Positions 15,844 to 24,349 of a DNA stretch of 64,000 bases are shown here, piece by piece. Position 1 is the first letter of the stretch, and each line of letters opens with the position of its first letter. Origin of the DNA: an uncultured Eubacteriales bacterium (GTDB taxonomy: Bacteria > Bacillota > Clostridia > Oscillospirales > Oscillospiraceae); the NCBI GenBank assembly GCA_900549645.1, contig URPD01000001.1, positions 96,921-160,920 on the forward strand. Reading direction: 5' to 3'. A program made the translations under genes and the position numbers. The notes under the pieces are model-generated. The model worked only from the letters and a program-made list of their open reading frames with translations. It was not told the origin of the DNA and did no database searches.

Positions 15844-16125
15844 AAAAAAGCCTTCATCCCATACTCATGGGACAAAAGCCGTTCACTTCTGCGATACCAC
15901 CCAAATTGACGTCATAAAACGCCCGCTCGCTTACGCATACCATCATATGCGCCCCGATGGATAACGGGTGGGATACCCGTCGGTCTCTACTAAGTCGCCC
16001 TTTCGATCCGCCCTCCGAAGTCCATTCGCCAGCCGTCCGCCGCCCCGATCACACCATCCGGGACTCTCTGAGGGTTTTCTGCACTGGTTACTTCTCTCCG
16101 TCATAGGTTTGAAGTTTTCACTTGT
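15844..16125 (-). promoter_or_regulatory. T-box riboswitch with UGG (tryptophan) specifier
   Basis: On the minus strand the leader has the T-box sequence GGGTGGTATCGCAG (15902-15889), then a terminator stem ending in six T (15880-15844). Stem I shows GAGAGAAGTA (loop E side), the apical AGAGAG and GGTGTGA elements, and on the 3' side CTGG-CGAA-TGG-A-CTTC, which places the specifier TGG at 16024-16022. Uncharged tRNA-Trp would stabilise the antiterminator and switch on trpXYZ. This matches the known T-box control of tryptophan transport in Clostridia. Confidence 0.9.
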
Positions 16126-16132
16126 TGTGCGT

Positions 16133-16160
16133 ATTATAGCACCGCGACAAAAAATGTCAA
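16133..16160 (-). promoter_or_regulatory. Consensus promoter of trpXYZ
   Basis: Minus strand TTGACA (16160-16155), 16-base spacer, TATAAT (16138-16133). The -35 box touches the terminator of the upstream rqcH gene. Confidence 0.8.
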
Positions 16161-16188
16161 GACCCGGATGAATAAAAATTCCGGGTCT
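16161..16188 (-). terminator. Terminator of rqcH
   Basis: GACCCGGA stem with TCCGGGTC across an 12-base loop; the run TTGACATTTTTT follows on the minus strand, so the tail of this terminator is also the -35 box of trpXYZ. Confidence 0.65.
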
Positions 16189-16244
16189 TGTGCGGCGATT
16201 TAATTGGTTAAATTGCACACCACCGGTGTCAGTGGAGCCGCGAT

Positions 16245-17972
16245 TCATTTTTTGACGCGGAGTCTTTCGGCAAGGTTCTCGTCGCTTTCGATGATGATAG
16301 TTCTGTAATCGGTGTAAATCACCTTGCCCGGCAGCGCGCCGGAGGGCTTGCGCACGAAGCGCACCATCGTGTAGTCCACCGGGAGCTTGCCGGAGTCCCG
16401 CCCCTGCGAATAGTAGGCCGCGATGCACGCCGCCTGCTCGATGCTCCTCTGCGGCGGCTCCAGCCCGTCACAGCGCAGGATGACATGACTGCCGTGCACC
16501 TTCTGCGTGTGCAGCCAGTAGTCCGTGCGGCGGGCAAGCTTCGTCGTCAGCTCGTCGTTCTGGATATTGCTTCGCCCCACGAGGACTTCCAACCCGTCGT
16601 CGGTGACAAACCTCAGCGGCTGCTGAGGGCGCAGACGCTCCTTCTTCACTGCCTTCGCCTTGCGGTCATAGCCGGAGGCGATAAGCTCCAGCCGGATATC
16701 GGCCAGATCCTTCTCGCTCTCGGCGCACTGAAGCTCGCTCATAACGCTGTTGAGATAATCAAGCTGTGCTTCGCCCTGCGCGACAAGCACCGTCAAGTGC
16801 TCCTTCGCAGCCTTCAGCTTGTTGTATTCCTTGTACATCGCCGCCGCGTTCTGCTGAGGCGTTTTCAGCACGTCGAGCGGGATGACGATCTCCGGGCAGT
16901 CAGGCTCGTAATAATCCTCGCACCTCAGCTCCCTGTCCCCTTTTTTCATGCGGTATATGTTTGCCGTGACCAGCTCCGCCTGCTTTTTCAGCTCTTCGCG
17001 GCTGTCCGCGCGGCTCAGCTCCTCGCTCTGCGCGGCGAGCTTTCTCGCCGTGCGGTCACGCAGAGTCTTGACATAATGCGTAAGCTCGCTGCCGCGGCGG
17101 CGCTGGCGTTCAAGCCTGTCACGCCGGGCGTAGAAATTATCCAGAAGCTCCGAAAAGCTGCCGAAGCGCTCCGTCTCCGCCGCGCTTCCGTACTGACCTA
17201 TCGCTATGCAGCTGTAATCAAACGGCGCGCCGCCGCGCGTGAGCATATACGGCGCGGTCTCGCCGTTGGCAAGGCTTTCAAGCAGGGCGGAAATGCAGCT
17301 GTCAAGCCGCTCATGATCTCCGCCGCAGCGATAAGCAAGCTCGCGGCACAGCAGCGGCGACAGCCCTGAGAAGGCCGACAGCAGCCATTTATCCATCGGC
17401 GCCGTTCTGTCCGCCTGCGCGATGAGCGCGCGGCGCTCGTCCTCGGCGGCGTCGAACACGGACAGCTTATTCTGCTTCGGCGGCATACGGTAAAACATGC
17501 CCGGCATCATACTGCGCTCCGCGTCCCCGGCGAAATCCATTCGGCGCATACAGTCGATAATGCGCCCGTCAGAGCCGACGAGGATAAGATTCGAACTGCG
17601 CCCGATAAGCTCAAGCACAAGCTTCTTGCGCGCGGCAAAGCCCAGCTCGTCATGCGTGTCGATCTCCAGCTCCAGCATACGCTCATGCTCCGGCTGGCTT
17701 ATTGAAACGATCCTCGCGCCGATCAGATGCTTGCGCAGGAGCATACAGAACATCGGCGGCTCGGCGGGGTTTTCTATGCTCTCCGCCGTGAAATGCAGCC
17801 GCGCATTCCCCGCGCCCACCGCGATGAGCAGGCGGCGGTTCTTGCCGAGACTGCGCACCGAGAGCAGGACGGTGTCCCGCTCCGGCTGCTGCACCTTGTC
17901 GATGCGCGCGCCCTCAAGCTGTGGCCGCAGTTCGTCGCAGAGCGCGGATATTGTAATAGCGTCAAGCGGCAT
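16245..17972 (-). CDS. rqcH: Ribosome quality control protein RqcH (NFACT family)
   Basis: 575 residues. RqcH binds stalled 50S subunits with peptidyl-tRNA and adds C-terminal alanine tails that mark the nascent chain for degradation. The N-terminal NFACT-N domain (MPLDAITISALCDELRPQL start) is followed by HhH and long coiled-coil middle regions (residues about 290-430) and the C-terminal NFACT-R domain (GRSNIQNDELTTKLARRTDYWLH, positions about 455-480). It was formerly called fibronectin-binding protein. It follows mrnC with no gap (TAA then ATG), the last gene of an uppP-ftsK-mrnC-rqcH row. Confidence 0.92.
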   Translation of the reverse strand: MPLDAITISALCDELRPQLEGARIDKVQQPERDTVLLSVRSLGKNRRLLIAVGAGNARLHFTAESIENPAEPPMFCMLLRKHLIGARIVSISQPEHERMLELEIDTHDELGFAARKKLVLELIGRSSNLILVGSDGRIIDCMRRMDFAGDAERSMMPGMFYRMPPKQNKLSVFDAAEDERRALIAQADRTAPMDKWLLSAFSGLSPLLCRELAYRCGGDHERLDSCISALLESLANGETAPYMLTRGGAPFDYSCIAIGQYGSAAETERFGSFSELLDNFYARRDRLERQRRRGSELTHYVKTLRDRTARKLAAQSEELSRADSREELKKQAELVTANIYRMKKGDRELRCEDYYEPDCPEIVIPLDVLKTPQQNAAAMYKEYNKLKAAKEHLTVLVAQGEAQLDYLNSVMSELQCAESEKDLADIRLELIASGYDRKAKAVKKERLRPQQPLRFVTDDGLEVLVGRSNIQNDELTTKLARRTDYWLHTQKVHGSHVILRCDGLEPPQRSIEQAACIAAYYSQGRDSGKLPVDYTMVRFVRKPSGALPGKVIYTDYRTIIIESDENLAERLRVKK

Positions 17973-18374
17973 TTATTCAGCCTCCATTATCGCGCAGAAA
18001 AGCTCCTCCACGCGCTCCGTCCGCCCCTGCAAATACAGCCAGCCGAACAGTGCCTCAAGCCCTGTCGCGGCGTGGTACTGCCCGATATCCGCGTTGTGCG
18101 GCACGGAATTGACCTTCGCGTTCCGCCCGCGGCGGTATACCGAAGCCTCCTCGGCATCCAGCAGCGGCAGAATTTTCTCCGCCGCGCGCGCCTGCGCCGG
18201 GGCGTTAACGTATGAAACCGTCTGCTTATGAAGCTGTGCGACGGAGCTGTTCGCCCGCGTACACAGCATTGTGCGGGTAAGCAGCTCATACACCGCGTCC
18301 CCGACATGCGCCAGCGCCAGCATACTCAGCTTGTTGGCATCCAGCGCGGTCATATCCGGTCTGAAATAGTCCAT
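17973..18374 (-). CDS. mrnC: Mini-ribonuclease 3 (23S rRNA maturation)
   Basis: 133 residues. Mini-III is an RNase III catalytic domain without the double-stranded RNA binding domain; it trims the ends of 23S rRNA in Firmicutes. The signature is LALAHVGDAVYELLTRTML with Asp26 and Glu30, and the second helix shows TGLEALFGWLYLQG. It ends directly against the rqcH start codon and begins ten bases after ftsK. Confidence 0.92.
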   Translation of the reverse strand: MDYFRPDMTALDANKLSMLALAHVGDAVYELLTRTMLCTRANSSVAQLHKQTVSYVNAPAQARAAEKILPLLDAEEASVYRRGRNAKVNSVPHNADIGQYHAATGLEALFGWLYLQGRTERVEELFCAIMEAE

Positions 18375-18384
18375 TTTATCTTAT

Positions 18385-21024
18385 TTAGTCTTCCTCATCG
18401 TCCATGGTGTCGGCCATATCCGCCGCAAGCCCTGCGCCGATGTCGCTTGCGAGTCCAAGCTGAACCTTCAGCGCGTTCCAGCCGTCGCGGTCGATGACGA
18501 CACTGCGCGGCTTCGCGCCCTCGTAGGGGCCGACAACGCCCAACTCTTCCATCTGATCGACAATGCGCGCCGCTCTGGAATAGCCCAGCTTTATGCGCCG
18601 CTGGAGCATCGAGACGGAGCACTGCTTCATCTCCAGCACGACCTCGACCGCCTGCGGCAGCATCTCGTCATAGCTTCCCATGAGAGAATCCTCGTCCTTG
18701 TCGCTCTTGGAGTCCGCCGCGCCCTTCTTGTCCTCGGCGGCCTTGTCCATGAATTCCTCGATCTCGGAGTTCACCTGCGCGCCGCCGGTGCTCTCCTTGA
18801 TAAACTGTATAACGTCCTCGCGCTCCTCGTCGGAGACGAACGCGCCCTGAATACGCGTGGGCTTGCCGCAGCCGACGGGAGAATACAGCATATCGCCCAT
18901 GCCGACAAGCTTTTCCGCACCGGACACATCAAGGATTATGCGGCTTTCCATCGCGGACGAGACGGCAAATGCGATTCTCGACGGGATGTTCGCCTTCATA
19001 AGTCCGGTGATGACATCCGCTGACGGACGCTGAGTCGCAATGACGAGGTGCATACCGGCGGCGCGCCCCATCTGGGCGATGCGGCATATGCTTTCCTCGA
19101 CCTCCTTGGAGGCGACGAGCATAAGGTCTGCAAGCTCGTCTATGACGATGACGACCTGCGGTATCGTCGCTTCGCCGATCTCGGCGCAGTGCTTATTATA
19201 ATTTGCGATGTCGCGCACCCCGGCCTCGGAGAAGAGGCGGTAACGCTTCATCATCTCGACTACCGACCATTGCAGCGCGCCCGCCGCCTTCTTCGGGTCG
19301 GTGACGACCGGGACATACAGATGCGGGATGCCGTTATATACGCCAAGCTCGACCATTTTCGGGTCGATCATTATCAGGCGCACCTCGTCGGGACGCGCCT
19401 TGTACAGCAGGCTCAGTATCAGCGAATTCATGCACACGGATTTACCGGAGCCGGTCGTGCCCGCGATGAGCATATGCGGCAGCTTTGCGATGTTGCCGAC
19501 TATGCACTCGCCGCCGATATCCTTGCCAAGTGCGAAGCTGAGCTTCGATTTTGCGCTTGTAAAGCGCTGTGACTCGATTATATCGCGCAGATACACGGTG
19601 CTGACTATCTTGTTCGGCACCTCGATGCCGACTGTCGCTACCATGTTCGGTATCGGCGCGACGCGGACGTTCATAACGCCGAGCGCCAGCGCCAGATCGC
19701 CGGCAAGGTTCGTGACCTTGGCAAGCTTCAGCCCCTGCTCAAGCTCGATGTCATAGCGCGTCACCGTGGGGCCGCGGGTTATATTCGTTATCGGCGAATT
19801 GACACCGAAGCTGTTGAGCGCCTTTTCAAGCCTGTCGCGGTTGACCATTATCTCGTCGCGGCAGTCGGCAACCGCGCCTGAGCCTGCGCGCAGGAGCGAT
19901 GTCGGCGGGAACACATAGTCCCCGTCCGCCGTCTGGGCCGCCTGTACGGCGTTCTCCACGGCCTTCGCTTCCGCGTCGACCTCGTCGCGCTTGACCTTCT
20001 TTGTCTTCGGCGGGTCGTTTATCTCCGCGGCCATCGCAACGGGCGCGGCCTTCACCTTGCGCCTGATTGGGAACTCGCAGAAGCCGTCCTCCAGATCGTC
20101 GCTCTCAGCCGCCTTTGGCTGCTGCTCAGGGATAACAACGGGCGCGGGCTGAACATCTTCCGGCCGGTCGTCCGGGAGCTTTCTGCGCACCTTGGCCTTT
20201 TTCGCCTTTGTCTCAGGCTCGGCCGGTGTCTCGAACCGGTTGAGCGGCAGCGCCTCCTCGTCGTCCCCAAGCGGGATATCTATGGGATATACATTGCGGC
20301 GTGACACCGGAGCGATTGCCGGAGCATCGGACGCGCTCCGCGACGGCTTCCTCGCTGTGCGCTCCTGTCTTATCTCCGGCTCGTCGTACATCGCCGGGTC
20401 ATACTCCGCATGGCTTCTCTCGCGGATTTTCTTGATTATATCGGATATGCTGGAATTACACGCCGTTATGAGACACAGCGCGAACAGCGCCAGCAGCAGC
20501 GGGAACGCGCCGTATACGCTGAACAGCTTTTTCAGCGCCAGCGACAGAAGTCCGCCGACCGCGCCGCCGCATTCCAGCGCCTTGCCCTGTCTGAACAGCG
20601 TGTCCGTCAGCATTTTGATTTCAGTCTCTTCAGCCGGAAAATCGTAAAACATAAGGTTGCTCATCGCGGCAAAAATTACCGGCAGCACCAGTGCACAGCA
20701 TACGCGCACCGCGACAGGACGCCCCTTATGGAAGCCGAGTATGTATGCCGACAGCAAAAACGCCGGCGCAGCGAGCCAGAAGCCCCAGCCAATGAAGCCC
20801 TTTATACCGTCCGTAAAAAACGAGATGAACGCGCCGTCGGTATTGAACATGCCGACCGCCGTGAACACCGCGAGAAACAGAAAGACAAACGCGCATACCT
20901 CGCGCCGTATCGGCGGAGCCGGGGGCGCAGGAGGCGGAGTGTTGTCCTTTTCGGGCGTCTTCTTTGCCTTTGTCTGAGTTTTCGTTTTTGTTGATGTACT
21001 CTTTTTACCCTTAGTTTGTGCCAT
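18385..21024 (-). CDS. ftsK: DNA translocase FtsK/SpoIIIE
   Basis: 879 residues. Membrane-anchored hexameric ATPase that pumps chromosomal DNA through the division or sporulation septum. After a Lys/Thr-rich start and a proline run come about four membrane helices (residues about 45-200), a low-complexity linker, then the motor: alpha-beta region from about 380, Walker A GTTGSGKS, Walker B VVIVIDELADLM, and a C-terminal winged-helix gamma domain (QRRIKLGYSRAARIVDQMEELGVVGP) that reads orienting DNA motifs. In a spore former it may act as SpoIIIE. Confidence 0.94.
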   Translation of the reverse strand: MAQTKGKKSTSTKTKTQTKAKKTPEKDNTPPPAPPAPPIRREVCAFVFLFLAVFTAVGMFNTDGAFISFFTDGIKGFIGWGFWLAAPAFLLSAYILGFHKGRPVAVRVCCALVLPVIFAAMSNLMFYDFPAEETEIKMLTDTLFRQGKALECGGAVGGLLSLALKKLFSVYGAFPLLLALFALCLITACNSSISDIIKKIRERSHAEYDPAMYDEPEIRQERTARKPSRSASDAPAIAPVSRRNVYPIDIPLGDDEEALPLNRFETPAEPETKAKKAKVRRKLPDDRPEDVQPAPVVIPEQQPKAAESDDLEDGFCEFPIRRKVKAAPVAMAAEINDPPKTKKVKRDEVDAEAKAVENAVQAAQTADGDYVFPPTSLLRAGSGAVADCRDEIMVNRDRLEKALNSFGVNSPITNITRGPTVTRYDIELEQGLKLAKVTNLAGDLALALGVMNVRVAPIPNMVATVGIEVPNKIVSTVYLRDIIESQRFTSAKSKLSFALGKDIGGECIVGNIAKLPHMLIAGTTGSGKSVCMNSLILSLLYKARPDEVRLIMIDPKMVELGVYNGIPHLYVPVVTDPKKAAGALQWSVVEMMKRYRLFSEAGVRDIANYNKHCAEIGEATIPQVVIVIDELADLMLVASKEVEESICRIAQMGRAAGMHLVIATQRPSADVITGLMKANIPSRIAFAVSSAMESRIILDVSGAEKLVGMGDMLYSPVGCGKPTRIQGAFVSDEEREDVIQFIKESTGGAQVNSEIEEFMDKAAEDKKGAADSKSDKDEDSLMGSYDEMLPQAVEVVLEMKQCSVSMLQRRIKLGYSRAARIVDQMEELGVVGPYEGAKPRSVVIDRDGWNALKVQLGLASDIGAGLAADMADTMDDEED

Positions 21025-21041
21025 TATCGGTTCCTTTCCGG

Positions 21042-21875
21042 TCAGAATATCATCGAGAGGACTATCGTCAGCGCGCCCGCGACCCAGCAGTAATACGCAA
21101 AGCCGCCGAACTTGCTGTTTTTGGATATGTACTTGAGAAGGCTGATAGCGCCGATGCCGGACACCATAGCCACAGCCGTGCCGATAAGATAGGCCGGCAT
21201 ATACTGCATGTCGATCCCCTCGCGCGCTGCGTCAACAAGGCTGAGGATGTTAGCGCCAAGCACCGCGGGCATGGACATCAGGAACGAGAACTTCACCGCG
21301 AAGTCGCGGCGCAGGCCGGTTGCGATGCCGGCGGTTATCGTGGTTCCTGAGCGTGAGAGGCCGGGTATCGTGGCGACGCACTGGCAGAGGCCTATAATAA
21401 GCGCATCCCATACGGTCATGCTGTTTTCGTTTTTGCGGCCGGGCTTCATCTTATCCGAGACATAGAGCATCGCGCCGGTGAGTATCAGAGCCAGACCTAT
21501 GAACACGTTATTATAGTATAGGCCCTCCAGCATGTCGTTTATGGGCAGAATGAGAAACAGCGGCAGCGTCGCAAGGACAATCATAAAGAAGAGCCTTGCC
21601 GCGGGATAGCGCTCCTGCCGTTCTCCGGCGCGCGGGCCGAGATTTGCAAACGCCAGCACCTCATAGAACATGTCAGCAATGTCCTGCCAATAGACGATGC
21701 AGATGGAAATCAGCGTTCCGAGATGCAGCAGCACATCGAAGAACATGTGCCCGTTTTCGGTCGTGGTCATGCCGAAGAGATTATTCAGAATGGCAAGATG
21801 GCCGGAACTTGATATCGGCAGAAATTCGGCTATTCCCTGCACCAGCCCCAGTATTATCGCGTTGATCACCGTCAT
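21042..21875 (-). CDS. uppP: Undecaprenyl-diphosphate phosphatase UppP
   Basis: 277 residues, multi-pass membrane enzyme that recycles the C55 lipid carrier for peptidoglycan synthesis; overexpression gives bacitracin resistance in other species. Signatures: GLVQGIAEFLPISSSGHLAI at the N terminus and GLSRSGTTITAG in the second half, the two halves of the active site. GTG at 21881 and ATG at 21875 are both possible starts; the ATG is preferred because GGGGGA lies eight bases upstream. Its own promoter lies at 21914-21942. Confidence 0.93.
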   Translation of the reverse strand: MTVINAIILGLVQGIAEFLPISSSGHLAILNNLFGMTTTENGHMFFDVLLHLGTLISICIVYWQDIADMFYEVLAFANLGPRAGERQERYPAARLFFMIVLATLPLFLILPINDMLEGLYYNNVFIGLALILTGAMLYVSDKMKPGRKNENSMTVWDALIIGLCQCVATIPGLSRSGTTITAGIATGLRRDFAVKFSFLMSMPAVLGANILSLVDAAREGIDMQYMPAYLIGTAVAMVSGIGAISLLKYISKNSKFGGFAYYCWVAGALTIVLSMIF

Positions 21876-21913
21876 CGGCACATTCCCCCATGATAATTTC
21901 TATACATCAAATT

Positions 21914-21942
21914 ATATTACCATATTTTTCGGATAAACACAA
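21914..21942 (-). promoter_or_regulatory. Promoter of uppP
   Basis: Minus strand TTGTGT (21942-21937), 17-base spacer, TAATAT (21919-21914). Confidence 0.45.
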
Positions 21943-21989
21943 GACTTCGCTTTGTTCAAAAATCTGTTCACAGCATAAAAGAAACGAGG

Positions 21990-22008
21990 CGGCACAGCGG
22001 CCGCCCCG
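21990..22008 (-). terminator. Terminator of the patatin gene
   Basis: GGCGGC/GCCGCC stem with a short loop, followed on the minus strand by GTTTCTTTT. It lies just after the stop codon at 22016. Confidence 0.55.
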
Positions 22009-22015
22009 CACTCCG

Positions 22016-23092
22016 TTATTCCCTGCTCTCCTCGAGCCTTGAGACAAGCTCGGTGTCTTTATATATCCGCATGTTGTCAACGCCCTGCTTCGCCGCCGCA
22101 TCCTCAAGCACCGCGATCAGCAGCTCGTAATAATCGCCCTCGGCGTCGAGGTGCCGCGCAACTCTCGGCAGATCCCGCTCACAGAACTGCCGCAGGTTCT
22201 CCCCCGTTTCGAGGCTGTCGAGCAGCATATTGAGTGCTTCCCTGTCGGTCATACTGCGCTCGATGTAATAATGCTTGCCGTACAGGCCGTACAGAACCCG
22301 CTTCGCATCGAGATAGCCTATCGCTATGTCGCGCCGCGACTGCTCCGCGTCGAAATTCAGCACACCGCCGAGGTCAGCGTTTGTGGCAATATATGTAATG
22401 TTCACATCGTCCGGCATCCTGAAGCGGCGGTTATGGCCGATGCCCGGTATGCGCACGGCGATTATATCCTTGTACCCGTTTGTGACGAGCGCGTGCAGCG
22501 GCAGAGTATCGACGAAGCCGCCGTCGGTATAGAATTTCCCGCCGAGCTTTTCCAGCTTGAAAGTCGGGTGATAAGCGCTTGCAAGAAGCATATCGCATAT
22601 CTGATCCTCCGGCAGGTCGTTGACCTTCACCTCAAGCGCCTTACGGTCAGTAATCGAGACAGTTGCGATATACAGCTCCACGTCCGACTCCTTTATCGCC
22701 TTCGCGTCCACCACCTCGCGCACCCACGCGCGCAGGGGCGCGACGTCAAGCCCGCGGTTTTTGATGATCTCCAGCGCTTCCGGGATGAGCCGCTGAACGT
22801 CGTCAAGCCCGATATCGCCGTTGAAAGCGTGGCTCAGGTTCTCCTCCTGCTCCTCATCAAGCTCTATCACCTTGCCGAGCTTCATATTGTTCCATGCGTC
22901 TTTTGCGCGCGGAAGATCGCGCATGGCCATAAGCCCGCCGTTGAGCGCGCCGACCGAGGTTCCGGAAACGGCGTTATACTTTATTCCCGCCTCGTCCAGA
23001 GCCTGCCACACGCCTATCTCATAGCCGCCCTTCGCTCCGCCGCCCTCAAGGGCGATGGCATAGGTTTTGCCGTTGTCGATTTTCAGCTCCAT
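22016..23092 (-). CDS. Patatin-like phospholipase
   Basis: 358 residues. Lipid acyl hydrolase with a Ser-Asp dyad. The oxyanion hole is EGGGAKGGYEIG (16-27), the nucleophile is Ser46 in SGTSVGALNGG, and the catalytic Asp sits in YTDGGFVDTLPL near residue 195. There is no signal peptide, so it is probably cytosolic or acts on the inner membrane face. It has its own promoter, back to back with the folD promoter. The physiological lipid is unknown. Confidence 0.92.
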   Translation of the reverse strand: MELKIDNGKTYAIALEGGGAKGGYEIGVWQALDEAGIKYNAVSGTSVGALNGGLMAMRDLPRAKDAWNNMKLGKVIELDEEQEENLSHAFNGDIGLDDVQRLIPEALEIIKNRGLDVAPLRAWVREVVDAKAIKESDVELYIATVSITDRKALEVKVNDLPEDQICDMLLASAYHPTFKLEKLGGKFYTDGGFVDTLPLHALVTNGYKDIIAVRIPGIGHNRRFRMPDDVNITYIATNADLGGVLNFDAEQSRRDIAIGYLDAKRVLYGLYGKHYYIERSMTDREALNMLLDSLETGENLRQFCERDLPRVARHLDAEGDYYELLIAVLEDAAAKQGVDNMRIYKDTELVSRLEESRE

Positions 23093-23133
23093 GCTATCCT
23101 CCGGTAAATTAATATTGAAATAAGAACAAAATC

Positions 23134-23163
23134 AGTATATCACAGCGCGGATGGACTGCGCAA
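23134..23163 (-). promoter_or_regulatory. Promoter of the patatin gene
   Basis: Minus strand TTGCGC (23163-23158), 18-base spacer, TATACT (23139-23134) with TG just upstream of the -10. Two bases separate its -35 box from that of the divergent folD promoter. Confidence 0.55.
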
Positions 23164-23165
23164 GC

Positions 23166-23194
23166 TTGACATCATTTTCGCTGCGGGATATACT
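23166..23194 (+). promoter_or_regulatory. Promoter of folD
   Basis: TTGACA (23166-23171), 17-base spacer, TATACT (23189-23194), about 45 bases before the ATG. Confidence 0.75.
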
Positions 23195-23243
23195 GATTTT
23201 ATTATATTAGATTTTATTATATTATTGTTTGGAGTACGCCTAT

Positions 23244-24098
23244 ATGAACTGCCGTATTTTAAAAGGCGCGCCGGTCGCCGCCGAAATAGACAAAGAAACC
23301 GCCGAGCTCACAGCCAAGCTCAGCGCCAGTGGCGTCATGCCCACGCTTGCAATAGTCCGTGTCGGCGAGCGGGACAGCGATCTCGCGTATGAACGCGCGG
23401 TGGTCAGGCGATGCGGCGCACTCGGCATCTGCGTGCGGCTCGCCGCGCTGACGAGCGAGGTCGGTCAGGCAGAGCTGATGGACAGCATCCGCGCGCTGAA
23501 CGACGATCACAGCGTACACGGCATCATCCTCCTGCGCCCGCTCCCGGACGGGCTTGACGCGCTGGCGGCCTGCGCCGCGATATCGCCCGAAAAGGACGTC
23601 GACGGAGTCTGCCCCAGCTCGATGGCGCGGATATACTCCGGCCGCGGGAACGGCTTTTCGCCGTGCACCGCGCAGTCCTGCATGGAGATACTCGCCCACT
23701 ACGGCGTAGAGCTTGAGGGCAAGCGCGTCGCGGTGCTTGGGCGGAGTCTCGTTGTGGGAAAGCCCGCGGCCATGCTCCTCGCCGCCGCGAACGCCACCGT
23801 CACCATATTTCACAGCCGCAGCGGCGACTATACTTCCGCCGTACGCAGCGCCGATATCGTCGTTTCCGCCGTAGGCAAGCCTGAGCTTCTCGGCGCGGAG
23901 TATTTCAGTCCCGGTCAGACGGTTATCGACATCGGCTTAAGCTGGTCTGAGCGCAAAAACCGCTTCACCGGCGACGTGGACTTTGACGCGGCGGAGCCAG
24001 TCGTCGGCGCGATAACGCCCGTGCCAGGCGGCGTCGGCAGCGTTACTACCGCCGTGCTCGCGCTGCACGTCGCTCAGGCGGCGGAAAATAACACTTGA
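23244..24098 (+). CDS. folD: FolD-type methylenetetrahydrofolate dehydrogenase/cyclohydrolase, variant active site
   Basis: 284 residues. FolD interconverts 5,10-methylene-, methenyl- and 10-formyl-THF. The fold is clear: GRSLVVGKPAAMLL, EKDVDG, and the C-terminal ITPVPGGVGSVTT. However, the gap-free alignment of YERAVVRRC with the usual YVxxKxKAC places Val where the catalytic Lys56 should be, and the Gln of QLPLP is Leu (LLRPLP). Asp121 equivalent is kept. Cyclohydrolase activity may be lost or use other residues. A similar YERG subgroup exists in Clostridia from memory. Start set by GGAG before ATG 23244. Heads the folate cluster. Confidence 0.88.
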   Translation: MNCRILKGAPVAAEIDKETAELTAKLSASGVMPTLAIVRVGERDSDLAYERAVVRRCGALGICVRLAALTSEVGQAELMDSIRALNDDHSVHGIILLRPLPDGLDALAACAAISPEKDVDGVCPSSMARIYSGRGNGFSPCTAQSCMEILAHYGVELEGKRVAVLGRSLVVGKPAAMLLAAANATVTIFHSRSGDYTSAVRSADIVVSAVGKPELLGAEYFSPGQTVIDIGLSWSERKNRFTGDVDFDAAEPVVGAITPVPGGVGSVTTAVLALHVAQAAENNT

Positions 24099-24131
24099 AA
24101 AAAGGCCGGTTTTAAAGTATAACTTGTATGT

Positions 24132-24148
24132 GCCCCGCACGTCGGGGC
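24132..24148 (+). terminator. Short hairpin after folD
   Basis: GCCCCG, five bases, CGGGGC, without a T-run. It separates folD from the riboswitch and may be a weak terminator or simply a spacer structure. Confidence 0.35.
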
Positions 24149-24163
24149 GCAGAATTTGAAAGT

Positions 24164-24275
24164 GTCAGAGTAGGGTTCGGCGCGTCAAGTGCTGCGGGAT
24201 GGGAAGTTGTCCGCAGACGAAGTCATCCCGCGTTATGCCGTGATGGCGCGGTGCCGCTCCCGCGTCCGCTGCCGC
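24164..24275 (+). promoter_or_regulatory. Tetrahydrofolate (THF) riboswitch
   Basis: The sequence matches the THF aptamer in order: CAGAGTAGGG, GCGCGTCAAGTG, GCGGGATGGGAAGTTGTC, ACGAAG, GGCGCGGTGCCG. These are the conserved strands of the pseudoknotted class seen before folT and folate genes of Clostridia. It precedes the folate transporter gene by 75 bases. Downstream a hairpin (24307-24336) ties up the ribosome site, so control is probably at translation: folate-bound RNA would keep FolT off. Confidence 0.88.
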
Positions 24276-24306
24276 TGAAGGATCAATATCTCTATGGGAT
24301 AACTAT

Positions 24307-24336
24307 CTCCTTTTGTGGCAACTGTCACGAAAGGAG
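24307..24336 (+). promoter_or_regulatory. Shine-Dalgarno-sequestering hairpin of folT
   Basis: CTCCTTT at 24307 pairs with AAAGGAG ending at 24336, extended by GTG with CAC. The right arm is the only ribosome site for folT. It is the natural expression platform of the riboswitch just upstream. Confidence 0.65.
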
Positions 24337-24349
24337 AATTTTTGAGAAC

